A DNA stretch of 64,000 bases from Hippopus hippopus. Taxonomy: Eukaryota; Mollusca; Bivalvia; Cardiida; Cardiidae. The DNA lies in assembly GCA_946811185.2 (NCBI GenBank), contig OX328112.1, positions 25,991,742-26,055,741 on the forward strand. Direction: 5' to 3'. The notes beneath the pieces were generated by a model. The model was not told the origin of the DNA. It saw only the letters and a list, made by a program, of their open reading frames with translations, and did not search any database. This document shows positions 52,600-63,795 of the stretch, one piece after another. The first letter of the stretch is position 1; each line of letters opens with the position of its first letter. Made by a program: the position numbers and the translations under genes.

Positions 52600-53000
52600 C
52601 AAGATTTCATTGTCCACATTCTCTGCGATTATTGTCGTGCGTGGCAGATAAGGCGTCAAACCAATAACTTTTGGGAACATGAAAATATTTCATAGCCCAC
52701 GTTCTCTGCGAAATGCATTTATTGTCGCGTGTGGCAGATAAGGTGTCACACCAATAGTTTTTTGGTACATGAAAAATAAGAATTCATGCCCCACTTTCTC
52801 AAGAAATGCATTTATTGTCGCGTGTGGCAGATAAGGTGTCACACCAATAATCTTTTTGGTACATGAAAAACAAGGTTTCATATCCCATATTTTATTTTTG
52901 CGAAATGCATTTATGGTCGCGCGATGCAGATAAGGTGTCACACAAATAACTTTTTGGTACATGCAAAATAAGATTTCATAGCCCACTCTCTCTGCGAAAT
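52600..53000 (+). repeat. ~94-bp tandem array, left part
   Basis: Units of about 90-99 bp share TGCGAAATGCATTTATTGTC, GTGGCAGATAAGGTGTCACA and TTTTGGTACATGAAAAA. The GGCAGATAAGG anchors fall at 52643, 52733, 52826 and 52925. The array resumes after the inserted MITE with an anchor at 53941. Confidence 0.8.
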
Positions 53001-53914
53001 CATAGGGTTCCGTAGTTTGATTCCTGGCACCCATACACTATATATTATAAACAAGGGATTTAACTGTATGAAGTCCGTTACTCGCCCCTGGTTACAAAAA
53101 ACAACGTATCTTTTCTACCCCATCAGTAATTCTCCTATTTTTTTCTACAGCTGAGAGCTAAAACATTTTTCTACCAGAAAAACACAACTGTTTGTCAGTG
53201 GCTAATGCAGTCTGGCTGATACATTCGCTCTAACTTGTAAACTCGCTCAAAAATCTGCGCCATTGACACGGGTTCGTACATCCGTTTTCAAGATATAAAA
53301 TGCACTTTAGATCCAACGAAACGCAGCATTAGCGGCACCCACCCTTTAAACATGTTTAAAAATACTACTGACCTATAGTCTTTATCTTCAATAACGACGA
53401 AACGCCTCAGAATTCGTTGAATTTGTGATCCACGTTCTTATTTCGAACAGCTGCAGCCATCTTCTGTCATGTGACATTGTTTGGAACGAGAAATTTCATC
53501 GGTTGATATGTACTAACAGTCGTGAATTCAACCAATGAAATTTCGTACAGCTGCTCACACCTTTTTGTCACGTGACAGTACGGTGACACTGTTTGGAACG
53601 AGAAATTTCATTGGTTTATATGCGCGAACGTCAGTATGGAATGTACGAACCCGTGTCAATGGCGAAGATTTTTGAGCGAGTTTACAAGTTCGAGCGAATG
53701 TATCAGCCAGACTGCATTAGCCACTGACAAACAGTTGTGTTTTTCTGGTAGAAAAATGTTTTAGCTCTCAGCTGTAGAACAAATTAGGAGAATAACTGAT
53801 GGGGTAGAAAAGATACGATGTTTTTTTGTAACCGGGGGCGAGTAACGGGCTGCATACAGTTAAATCCCTTGTTTTAGTCTATGGGTGACAGGAGTCAAAC
53901 TACGGACCCCTATG
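53001..53914. mobile_element. hAT-type foldback MITE inserted in the tandem array
   Basis: 914 bp with long inverted arms. CATAGGG begins the left end and CCCTATG closes the right, and the arms match imperfectly over about 280 bp (CGTAGTTTGA, AACAAGGGATTTAACTGTAT, TTTCTACCAGAAAAACACAA). TGCGAAAT is duplicated on both sides (52993-53000 and 53915-53922), an 8-bp target duplication as for hAT transposons. No transposase. Confidence 0.82.
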
Positions 53915-53975
53915 TGCGAAATACGGTTATTGTCGCGTGTGGCAGATAAGGTGTCACATCAGTATTTTTGGTACT
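53915..53975 (+). repeat. ~94-bp tandem array, right part
   Basis: Continues the array after the MITE: TGCGAAATACGGTTATTGTC and GTGGCAGATAAGGTGTCACA. Removing the MITE and one TSD copy restores a 94-bp spacing between anchors. Confidence 0.8.
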
Positions 53976-54064
53976 TTTTAGGTACTTGCTGTTCTTTGTC
54001 TGACGAAGCGAAACCTTTGCTGTTTATTTCTCTGAAATACATGTGAAATAGAGTTTGACGTATT

Positions 54065-54310
54065 TGTAAAAACTATCAACCTAGGTCACCCTGTGCAGTT
54101 TGCACAGGCTGACCTGGGTCAAAGCTTTCTTCTATTAGTCAATTTAATTTTCTTCATATCAAAGGACCAGTCTACCTTATGATTCAGTCGGTTGTTAGGT
54201 AAACTGAATTTCATGGATCCATAATTATGTGGTGACTTGCTTGGTATAATCCATCATAGAGATGCATTTATTCTCCTTTTGCCAGAGCGTGGCTTGTGTC
54301 TACAAAAAGA
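54065..54310 (+). repeat. Dispersed bivalve repeat M3
   Basis: Core GTGCAGTTTGCACAGGCTGA, ACCTGGGTCAAAGCTTTCTT, then ACCAGTCTACCTTATGATTC and ATTATGTGGTGACTTGC. Relatives at 59270-59500 and 61320-61540 share the same order. Confidence 0.7.
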
Positions 54311-55599
54311 CAGAGAATATAGCATCAGAAGTATTTAGATCTTTTACCATTCCTACCCAAACAGACATGTTATAATAAGTGTCGACGCAAAATCGGAGTT
54401 AAACAAGGCTCTGACTGGTTATAGACCATCTTTCTTGAAGTCGCTGGCACTAAATGGTAGCTATAGAAATAGCAAACTTACACTTAACTTCTCAAGAAAA
54501 ATATCAAATCAGGAATACATTTTAGACCCGTTCTTTCGCGATTTTCAGATAAAATAATGTAGTAGAAGTGCGAAAACAACTCATGATGCTACGAACCGGA
54601 AGCAGTCTGTTTCGGTGTTACACCACGAGGTTTAAGTAGCGGTTACGGAACCTATAATTAGAACACAAGTGTCGAATCTACTTGTAAAATATTTCGGCTG
54701 TGTAGTGAAGTACTTGTAACTTTTTGTCAGAGTAAAAGTGTTTCCGGTGAGACCACTGTTTAGTCTAAATAGACTGTCATACAATATTTGTTTAATGTGA
54801 TGTTTTGAATGTCCTGAAGAAGGACTTGTAAATATTGTCATGTATAATCAAATAAAATGTCATCGTGTTTGAAATTTGATTGGATGGTATAAGCATAAGA
54901 AAGGGTTTTTAGGGGTCGGCTATTTTTCAATACCTGACGTGTTCTGTGTAATCTGTATCAACAACAAAGATGGAAGAGTGTACCAGATAAGTGTTGTTAC
55001 TGCTGGAGAATTGCGATCGAGGTATTTATTAAATCTTTCTTTACCATAGACAATACTAGAAGCTTTTGTGGACAGTGTGGATCGGGATCAGACTGCATAA
55101 GACGTGCAATCTGATCTCTGATCTAAAATGTCCACATTCTATGTTAGATTATGTTAGATTATGGCTTAACCTTTATTTTGCATTTGAACTGTATACGTAT
55201 GTATCTGTTGACAAATGGTAATTTATTTGTTTTTTAGAGACAGATAAACCCTGTTACTATGGGCGTTTTTATTTTGTTAATGGGCCTTTTCTATAATATT
55301 TGTTTATTTTGTATTGCCTTACCTGTAACTTGCATCAACCGATGTGTAATTATTTTTTTCAACTCTTCCGCTGCAAACTGAACAAGTTCGATGTTTTTTC
55401 CTAAAAGTTTTAAAGTAAATTTTTCTTGATACTGAAGATGAGTTAAGCTTTTGGAAAAGGGGGTTTAAATCCTCTCTGTGACGCATCATACCGAGCAAGT
55501 CGTCGCATAATTATGTATCCATAAAATCCATTTTGTCTGAATCCTGAGGTTGAAGGGTCCTTGCACATACTGAAAATTTACCAAAAGCAAAAACATTTG
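54311..55599. other. No gene seen; M1 fragment
   Basis: An M1-type core (ATCAGACTGCATAAGACGTG) lies at 55088-55135. Otherwise AT-rich without exon signals. Confidence 0.45.
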
Positions 55600-55695
55600 C
55601 CAGGGATCAGCCTGTGCGGAGTGCGCAGGCTGACCTTTGTAGATACTTTCCGCAGGTGCATTAAATCCCCTTTTCACAGAACTTGGCTCACATGA
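55600..55695 (+). repeat. Dispersed bivalve repeat
   Basis: GGGATCAGCCTGTGCGGAGT, GCGCAGGCTGACC, then GTGCATTAAATCCCCTTTTC. I know this word order as a very common repeat of heterodont bivalves, which supports the organism call. Confidence 0.6.
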
Positions 55696-56104
55696 TTTTG
55701 GTCATAGTTTAGCATCAGGTAGCAGATAGTGAAGATTCAATGATAAGACGGCAAGTTCTATCTGATCTTCATCGATACCGTCCACAAGAACTATCGAGAC
55801 GGCATTGGCAGTGAAATAAACGAAAGAAGGAGTCGAGACCAATGTGAATGGAAATTCACTGTCTTTTCTTTTCACAAACTTAAAACGGATACGTTCAGTT
55901 GTTATCCCGATTTCAAAGCTTTTGTTCTGTTGAATAATCATAAAAAATCGGAGGGTAGGGGAGGAGATAAATTCAAGATCAGTCTGCATGTTCTTTACGG
56001 TCTGTCCTTAGTCTGCACTGGCCAAAAAGAGAAAGAAAACTGTCAACGTAAGACTGAAGACAGCAAGTTTAATATGTGGACTTAAAAGACCACAACTTTA
56101 TAGG

Positions 56105-56320
56105 GTCCCACGTGTCGCAATGGTGGATGTGCAGGAGACGCGTTCATGACCCTAAGCTCTGTGTTAAAATTTCGAGGGAGTGTCTTTTGGCAAGACACCT
56201 CAGAGCCCAAACCTATAATACGGATGAGACCAAAGACACGCATGGATAAGCGAGTTGTCGCAGTGGTATGACTGAAATAGTATTGACAGCAACCTGAAGA
56301 AACACGTGGTAGTTAATCAT
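56105..56320 (+). repeat. Diverged SINE
   Basis: CACGTGTCGCAATGGTGGAT head-like start, CAAGACACCTCAGAGCCCAA, CACGCATGGATAAGCGAGTT, GGTATGACTGAAATAGTATTG. Related to the minus-strand SINE at 22285. Confidence 0.45.
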
Positions 56321-56399
56321 AGACATCTTTACAAGAATGCAAGTTAGATGAAAATGGTTGAAAAGATTAATGAAATAACCGTTTACCATAAAGTCCCGA

Positions 56400-56612
56400 A
56401 TTTAACCCTTAGGCTGTTAAGCACGATTCACTGACCTTTTGCGGACAGTGTAGATCAAGATCAGGCTGCACAGAACGTGCAGCCTGATCTTAGATCTACA
56501 CTGTCCGATAAGGAGATTTTTTTTCCAAAAATAATTTTGAAATAGCATTATTCAGGGTTTTAACCATCGAGTTGAAAGTTTCATTTAACTTATTTTGCAG
56601 GATAAGGGTTAA
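56400..56612. repeat. Palindromic MITE, family M1, best copy
   Basis: TTTAACCCTTAGGCTGTTAA at the left and GCAGGATAAGGGTTAA at the right. Centre GATCAGGCTGCACAGAACGT/GCAGCCTGATC, then AGATCTACACTGTCCGATAAGG. Directly followed by an M2 element. Confidence 0.72.
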
Positions 56613-56830
56613 ACGATCCTGAAAGAGAAGACTTTTGAAAACATTGTTGAAAAAGGAGAAAATGCTGGTAACCACTAACCAGCATTTTCTCCTTTTCCAT
56701 AATGTTTCCTACCCCGTCAAAATCAGAAATTATCAATTTAGCAACATTTAGTATGTCGTCTGCATATGCTTTGAACTAGATCAAGTCCAAAATCTTGCCG
56801 TTTGGTAAAGGCTTAATGTACATGTAAAAG
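56613..56830. repeat. Palindromic MITE, family M2
   Basis: AACGATCCTGAAAGAGAAGA, AAAACATTGTTGAAAAAGG, GAGAAAATGCTGGTAACCAC and mirror, ending TTTGGTAAAGGCTTAA. Confidence 0.65.
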
Positions 56831-57295
56831 TTTATTCCTTGTGCATTCAGCTATAGCTGCTAGTGTTGACGATCTCTGGTGCAAATTTAGATAAGAGAAC
56901 ACAAAGAGCTGATTTGTCCTAGGTTTAAAAAGATTAAGTGTTTTGTCCGATTTATATCATAACAGTTATCATGACAATAATAAAGAACTTGTGTCTCTAT
57001 TTTCACTGATATCCGGGAAAAAAAGAGTGGGTTGATTGTGAATGTTTACTTACATGTAGACTGTGAGACGGAAGATTAAGGTCAAAGTGCTGGCAGCACT
57101 GTCAGAAAAGGGTGTTTACTGCTATTAAGAGAAACACTGCAGTACTCTGCTAAACCTTATTCCGTTTCGTATTTTCTATTTTTTTTTTTTTGCAGATTTT
57201 CTGTGATTGTAAACATAATATGCAATCAACGCTAGAATGCTAGAAAACTATTTCAACGACTCATACTTACATTAGCCGCCAGTTACTTCCCCAAA

Positions 57296-57376
57296 ATGCT
57301 GCTGATCACTGTCGTCACAGTTTTATGCTATATGCCGACCAGAAGCTTGGGCACAGATTGTAACAACGAGGCTAAG
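57296..57376 (+). CDS. IL-17 receptor-like gene, exon 1 (signal peptide)
   Basis: ATG at 57296 opens MLLITVVTVLCYMPTRSLGT, a classic signal peptide with likely cleavage after SLG, then DCNNEAK. Donor AAG/GTAATT; 81 nt, ends phase 0. First of five exons in plus orientation whose phases all agree. Upstream is AT-rich with no clear TATA box. Confidence 0.62.
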
Positions 57377-57744
57377 GTAATTGTTTTCCTTTACCCACGC
57401 CATATATTGTATCTTCAAAAGTAGGTGTTTCTCCTGTAGTAAATTATAAATGTGTCTGACACTATATATTGGCAGTGTTGAGAGAGAGAGCGAGATAGAT
57501 TTTTTTTTGGAATTTCGAATGAAAGTAATAACAGACAGGACGAAATATTACCTTGATCGTTAACTGACATAATGTCCGTTTCTAGTACATGTACATGTGC
57601 GCCAGAATAAAAATTAAAGGGAGAAATGAAAAGAAACTCTTAGAAATACATCACTACTTTCGTGGCAAATAAACGAAAATCAATCGGAATTAAACGTTCT
57701 AATATTTGTATCAGTCGTACAAGTAAATAGTTATGTGTTTGCAG

Positions 57745-57781
57745 GTACTGAGCCAGAATTGTATTTTTAACGTGAAGCCTG
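57745..57781 (+). CDS. IL-17 receptor-like gene, exon 2 (37 nt)
   Basis: Acceptor TTTGCAG, donor G/GTATGA. Encodes VLSQNCIFNVKP plus one base, giving the phase that exon 3 requires. Contains an extracellular-type cysteine. Confidence 0.55.
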
Positions 57782-59269
57782 GTATGAGCGTAACCGAGTT
57801 CCTTAGATAGTCACCGGCTCTTTCTGTCACCTTTTTCTCGAAAAGATACACTAGAAAAATTGTTATTGAAACCAAAGCATCCAAGCCCCTTTTAATAAGA
57901 TTTTTTTTGTATTTCGATCTATGTTTTCGACAGCCGTCTTCCTCAGGGTCGTGAAATCAAGGGATCGTTTTGAAAAGGACTAGAGCGATTTTTCGATAAT
58001 TCGTGTAAAATGATGATTCGAAATTATCTCTTGGTCTCTCGTGCTAAAATCATCGGGGGTTTCCGGAACGTTTTTTCGCCTGTCTTATTTGGGAAAATTC
58101 ACTATTACCTCCTATCATGCGAAGCTCAAGGTATGCTACTGAGATTGACAGATACAAAGTTTTGTTGTATTTGTTGCATGTGATTGTTAGAACTTCAGCC
58201 TTCAGGAATTTATGCTAGAAATTTTGGATGTTCCGTTTTTTTTTTTGTCTGCATTCTGATGTCTAGTAAGGCTATGTTATCATATTTGTTTGATAGAATT
58301 CTTGAAACGTAAAATCTTGATTTTTTGTCGGTTAGTCGTTCCTGATCATCTTCAGATATTTTTTTTACTTTCAGTTCCATTCCAATTTGTCAGTAGAATC
58401 GTGGTGTATGACGGGGATAGACGGTAGGTAGTCATTATTAATATATTTGTTTGTTTAAAAGGGTGTTACGGCACTTTCAACAGTTTTTAGGTCACATCAT
58501 ATCGACAGATGACAATCCATTCATTCTCTTAGCTTCACTAGTCTTAGGAATCTATAGTCTTGCACAAGTGATCAAGTTATATCTGGATTGCAGTACATTC
58601 ATCCATGCTCTCCTTGAGTTAAATCAGTTCCAGGACTTGGGAAATGCCTCGCCATTTGACCAATTAAAGAGCAAGCGGCTTCAGCTGGAAAACGGCCAAG
58701 AAAGAAAGTTTCCTTGTAGCACAATATTTAAGCTGTTTGTTTCGGTAGCACGGTCATTAATGAAATAACTCTGTCAATATGGTAGAAGTAGTCATTATCG
58801 TTTCCATCTAGGCTTTTTTATATTCCGACAACGCGCAGGTTTTCCAGATATGTCGAAATCAGCCTGTCCTTCAGTCCGTTCATCGATCCGCTCGTTCTGT
58901 CTGTTTGTCTGTATGTGGACATGCACATAGGTACATTTGTGTTACGACCTTTTTTTCCAGTTTGGACCTATCTAAAATTTTGTCATTTGGTAAAGAGTTA
59001 AAGCTCTGTACTATTATAAAGCTACAAAAGATGTCCAACTCACATTTTCCTGATGTCTGCCCTTAAACCTATGAACAGTAAGTTCTCCTTTAATTTATAA
59101 AGCACATAACTTTTTTATTGGTGTTTTGTTTTTTGTGAAGTCCTTCAAATATTAAGACGTATTTGTGAGCAACTTTTTTAAACCCCTTACCTCCTGCAGA
59201 CGACTTTGTGGATCTCGCGCTTTTGAAAATATTGTGGCAAAATTAGAAGAGCCATGCTCTTTGAAAAAG

Positions 59270-59500
59270 GGACTCCGCAAGAAGTATCGATCCAGGTCAG
59301 CTTGCGCACGCAGGATGATCTGGGTCGAAAGTTTTTGTATTGGTCAGATTTCTTTATGTCAAAGGATCAATATACATAATGAATGAGTCGCTTTTGTCAG
59401 ACAAAATGGATTTTATGAATCCATAATTATGTGATGACTTGCTTGGAATAATGTATCACGGAGATGCATTAAGCCTCGTCTTCTCGGAGCATGGCTGAGA
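59270..59500 (+). repeat. Dispersed bivalve repeat M3, in intron 2
   Basis: AGTATCGATCCAGGTCAGCT, CTGGGTCGAAAGTTTTTGTA and ATTATGTGATGACTTGCTTG follow the order of the 54065 copy. Confidence 0.6.
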
Positions 59501-59659
59501 TAAATTATGCTCTTACCATTGGTGACAAGTTTGTCCCCAAAGGACATGTTTTAAACCGGAAGTCATGTTAATTTATCCAAATCTTATGGACGTTTTCAGA
59601 CTTTTCAGCTGCACATTTGTTTCATGAGGTATCAGTTCATACAATAAATCTATTCACAG

Positions 59660-59824
59660 ACTGCTCTCTTGGCTCCCTGAATTCAAGCTTTCCATCTCTG
59701 TTTGATGCCAAAGGCTGGGCTCCAGGTAAACCAGACATTCTAAACGTGACATCGTTTTGCCAGAATGATTCAAAGGGAGATAATCACGCTGGTGTTCATG
59801 TTGCTTGGAGACCGCCAACTCATA
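59660..59824 (+). CDS. IL-17 receptor-like gene, exon 3
   Basis: Acceptor TATTCACAG, donor A/GTGAGT; 165 nt, phase 1 to 1. Encodes CSLGSLNSSFPSLFDAKGWA through KPDILNVTSFCQND to HVAWRPPTH. The V-x-W-x-PP pattern is a typical fibronectin-III-like strand as in the first ectodomain module of IL-17 receptors. Two N-glycosylation sequons (NSS, NVT) are visible. Confidence 0.65.
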
Positions 59825-60329
59825 GTGAGTATTTCCCTTTATTTGTCCATATTTTACAATCCTGTACTGTATTGGCTTTTTTTAAGTTTGATTATTTACT
59901 TACTTGAGCACAGCCTTCTTTATAATTTTCAACAATTTTTCTTCCAGGCATATTGACAGGCCACTTTTTCAAGTATTCATGGGTTTCACATATACCGAAC
60001 TGTGAGTCTGCATTTCCGATGGATTCTTCCGTGAAAACCATTGCATTGAGTATAGATTGAATACGTTACCTTGAATTCTTGGGTGCACAGTATAGCAGCT
60101 ATTTATTGAAAGACTTAAAAGTGTTGTAAATGATATGAAGGCGAAACATTTGAAGCAAAAAAAGTATTTGATGTTTAAATATTTGAATATTTATTAATTT
60201 ATTTAATGACGTGCAAAGCCTTGTGGTGTTACGAGGTATTGCTTCTTTCAAGCAATCGTCCCTTTTCCAGCTGGAATAAGTGTATTTGTGCTGTGACGCG
60301 TAAATCATTTACTTTATTACAATTTTTAA

Positions 60330-60555
60330 CCCTTTACCACACACTTCCGAGTTTTAACGGCTCTAAGATAGACGGCTTTTGAAAAAAAATGGGAAAAGGA
60401 GAAAGTGCTGGTAACTAGTATTTTCTCCTTTTCCCACAATGCTTTTTTTATTTAGAGAGAGAGACAAGTTTCGTGTTTTGAGCAACATTTATTTTGCCGT
60501 CTGCAAAGGCTTTCAGATTGCCTACGATATTGTCATTTCGTAAAGAGTTAGAATG
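60330..60555. repeat. Palindromic MITE, family M2
   Basis: TTAACCCTTTACCACACACT left end, GGGAAAAGGAGAAAGTGCTG and mirror CATTTTCTCC-type centre, ending CATTTCGTAAAGAGTTAG. Confidence 0.65.
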
Positions 60556-61319
60556 TCCTCAAACTTAACAATAGCAGAACCCTAAAAAACTTACAATTGA
60601 CTGAAGGTACACAGCTCCAAACCTGCTATTTTAAAGCAAACTGCATAATTATAGAATTTACGTTAAATATCATTACTATAGAATTATAGACATAAACCTC
60701 CGTGGCTTCTACCGGAGATATATGTTTGTGTGGGATAAAGCTCTCATACAAGAGGTCTCGGATTCGAATCTTTTCATGAGCATTGTCATAATTTGGACTA
60801 CATACGTCATGATGTTAGACCGGTTGAGTGTCCAGGAAACAATCGTCGAAAGTGCTTGATATAATTTGCATAACTTCTGCATTAACCATACAATGAAAAA
60901 GCTTTAAACCAAACCTAGGTACTCGTATTAATGGCTTTCATGAATGGCGTAAAATGTTTATTTTCCATCGCCTCAGTATATTTTGTAAACGGTAAAGTGC
61001 CTATCACTTCCTGTTGAATACGATAGTATTAACAGGCTACATTCATGACTCAAAATTATGACAGGCAAATTATTGATCGACACGTGAATGGAAAAACCTT
61101 TAATAGTGTAGAAATTGCTCATTACGAGAAATTTATTACTTTGCTGTAATAACTGTTCGTCATCGTTTTACAATTTAGATGAAATGTGTCTTTCACAGCC
61201 CCTATGGTAAAACGAATGGTGAAAGCAATCCGCTCTTACTTTTTATTGATTTGGTATCTGTATGTTAAACAAATATCATATATAAATGATTCATGTTAAG
61301 TGAAAAGCGGGTTTAATGC

Positions 61320-61540
61320 ATTTGCAGAAAGTATCGACTCAGGTTAGCGCAGTCTGCGCAGGCTGACCTGGGTCAAAACTCTTTGCTATTGATCAGTTCT
61401 CTGTGTGTCCAAAGACCAGTCTACCTCGTGATTTATTCGGTTGTTAAAAACGGGGAAAAATTATAGATCAAGAATTATGTGGTACCAACTTGCTTAGAAT
61501 AGAAGATTAGAGAGATGCATTAAACCGCCATTTACCTGAG
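61320..61540 (+). repeat. Dispersed bivalve repeat M3
   Basis: GTATCGACTCAGGTTAGCGC, AGGCTGACCTGGGTCAAAAC, ACCAGTCTACCTCGTGATTT, GAATTATGTGGTACCAACTTG. Confidence 0.6.
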
Positions 61541-62254
61541 CACGTCTCAAATATTTTTCTGTCATTACAAACTTTTTCCCTTTTTTGGTCGCAATTTATG
61601 CATACAGGACTTCTTTATAGATGTCTATTGCAAATGTGTTACAGGAATATTAAGCACTTCTTATTTCATGCCTTCCGATAGTTTATCGGGAAATAATGAT
61701 GAATTGTTGTTTGAAATTTCACCGTTTCGATCAGTTAATTTACCAATTAGATAGACTCACTGGTACGGAACTGCTTTTTCTCCGTAAAGAGCTCCCCTTT
61801 ACTTCCTCCTTTCAAACGCATCAGATCTATTTCAGACGGTTATTGAACTGGTAAATACATTTTCATTGTAATGCAGTCTTAAATGCTGGGGTTACCCCAC
61901 GGGGAATTATCAAAGGCAACTGTATAGATTTTGATTATTACAGTCCCAACAAAAAAAAAGGGATACAAGCATGAAACAGACAGATGATATTTTTAATAGT
62001 GGCAGTGCCACCAGTTAAAATATATATTACCGATGATGGTCATTCGATGAAATAAATTCGATTTTTCACCGACCAAAAAAAAACAACAACAAATATCCTT
62101 TTACTTATTTCCATTGGTGGAACTCTTCAAGGTGCGTTGAGACCTACCGGAATGACGCGTAAACAAAAATCAACGTCAACATAAATACCAAATACAATCA
62201 AATGCAACAATCTTTAGGAACGGAGGCACATTTCATATGCTTACTACCTTTTCA

Positions 62255-62465
62255 CAAAGAAACAAATTAATAAATGCATGGCTGAAATACAAACCGCATC
62301 TGGCGGGATTCGAACCCACGGCGGACAAGATCCCCTTTTTTCGAGGTTTAAAAGACCAATACCTTAACCACTGAGCTAAAGAGATATCTCCCCAACGCAG
62401 TTGTTAGGTATTGTATTTAAATCGGGACGAAGCCATGCATGAAGGAGTGATCTCCCGTAACAGCT
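62255..62465 (-). repeat. tRNA-derived repeat, solitary copy
   Basis: Same element as the dimers at 29131 and 36585, here single: minus-strand A box TAGCTCAGTGGTTAAGG and B box GGTTCGAATCC, with the GGATGAAG-type flank replaced by GGGACGAAGCCATGCATGAA. Confidence 0.7.
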
Positions 62466-62582
62466 AAATGTAATTTGTTGTCTGCAACTAATCTAAATTT
62501 GGTCAACTCTCGAGTTTTATCGTCCATTGAGAGTTAATCGAGTCAAATCAAGGAATACTACTCTCACTTTCTTTATCCATAG

Positions 62583-62692
62583 GCGGTGCACGTGATATAA
62601 AAGGGTTTGAGATACGACTAGAGGGTTATATGCCTGGCTACAGATGTGCCGTCATCCAACTGAAAGAAAACTTGACACAGTCTGTAATACAT
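62583..62692 (+). CDS. IL-17 receptor-like gene, exon 4
   Basis: Acceptor TTATCCATAG, donor CAT/GTAAGT; 110 nt, phase 1 to 0. Encodes SGARDIKGFEIRLEGYMPGY then RCAVIQLKENLTQSVIH. The I-x-GFEI-x-L-x-G ... C pattern is what I expect of IL-17RD/IL-17RA-like ectodomains. One N-glycosylation sequon (NLT). Confidence 0.65.
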
Positions 62693-62962
62693 GTAAGTGT
62701 ATGTGTTTGTCATGTTTGGTGGGTTTCACTTTGAAGGCCAACGTCAACAGTATTTTAGCAATTTGTCATGTGTACTACATGATTTTTTAAATATCTTTTC
62801 ATACTAGAAAGTGTAGATCAAAGACGATAATGAACGTTTTTTGCAGCCTTATCTTTGTCTAACTTGCCGTCAATAGCAGCTAAATTTGTGTTTAGTGCTC
62901 TAATTTATCTGTAATTTATCTATAATTTAAAATGTAAACGTCATATTTTTTTTCTTTTTAAG

Positions 62963-63086
62963 TCTGTAATCACTGGTTCATTTTTCCCTCTGAAGAGACG
63001 CCAAAACTACATTATTATGTTGTTTAGTTTACCGAGGTCCGATAACTCCGGTATAGTGACTCAAAGTTACTACAGTCCAATGTGTG
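62963..63086 (+). CDS. IL-17 receptor-like gene, exon 5
   Basis: Acceptor CTTTTTAAG, donor G/GTAAGT; 124 nt, phase 0 to 1. Encodes SVITGSFFPLKRRQNYIIML, then FSLPRSDNSGIV and YYSPMC. The Y-x-I-x-(L/V)-x-SLP strand fits the same receptor domain. The transmembrane and SEFIR parts expected of a full receptor would lie beyond the window. Confidence 0.63.
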
Positions 63087-63572
63087 GTAAGTACATTAAA
63101 ATCTGTAGTGTTCAATGCCAGAACACCGTTCAATTTATCTGTAGCTGTAGATAAATGTTCAAGAGTACGTTGTTGTAGAAATTAACTACTCTCTGTTGCA
63201 TTTTTCCACCCGATAGAAAGTTCTAATTGACTATACAAGAACAAAGAATAGTCTTGTGTCATGTTCTATGATGGAATTCAGAACTACCATCCGGTAAATG
63301 TCTTTACTGTAAAGTTTTCGCTTAGTACACGGAGGAAACATGTCTCTTTGAGAAAGGAAAGCACGCAAAACACTTTCATTGATTACAAAGATTTGAATTA
63401 GCGCCTTAACTTATATATGAACAAAATTAACACTCTCGCTTGTCTGTACCTCTGTTAAACGACAGATTGTGGTTTTGATCCTCGGATTTTTTTTAAGTTT
63501 TATCACTGATTGCCCTGTTGCATAAGGGCCTTTTGATATATATTCATACTCGCAGATGGATACTGTATACAG

Positions 63573-63795
63573 TATCAAACATTCAAATAGATCAGTTTAA
63601 TGAAATACTTATAAATTCCAGCAAAACTGTCGCCAATGACGGATCAAGGCATACTAGAAAGGTTGTCGATCTATTCAGGGACATATCAAACATTCAAATA
63701 GATCAGTTTTATGAAATACTAATAAATTCTAGCAAAACTGTTGCCAATGACGGATCTAGGCATACCAGAAAGGTTGTCGATCTATTCAGGGACAT
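63573..63795 (+). repeat. 111-bp tandem duplication, in frame
   Basis: TATCAAACATTCAAATAGATC at 63573 recurs at 63684, exactly 111 bp (37 codons) later, with a handful of substitutions. In one frame both units stay open (NIQIDQF, EILINSSKTVANDGS, HTRKVVDLFRDI). It follows a possible acceptor (CTCGCAG) but in a frame that does not continue exon 5. Origin unknown. Confidence 0.6.

Larger units (their letters stand above)
59825..62582. other. Intron 3 of the IL-17 receptor-like gene, repeat-filled
   Basis: About 2.76 kb holding an M2 palindrome (60330-60555), an M3 repeat (61320-61540) and a solitary tRNA-derived repeat (62255-62465). No additional exon is needed, because exons 3 and 4 join in phase. 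Confidence 0.6.

Noticed and set aside
52690..53034. 114-codon minus-strand frame with repeated VTPYLPHATINAF segments
   Set aside because: The frame simply runs through the ~94-bp tandem array; repeat-born open frame.
52600..53975. CRISPR-like array
   Set aside because: Units are ~94-bp diverged tandem repeats without spacers, in a eukaryotic genome.
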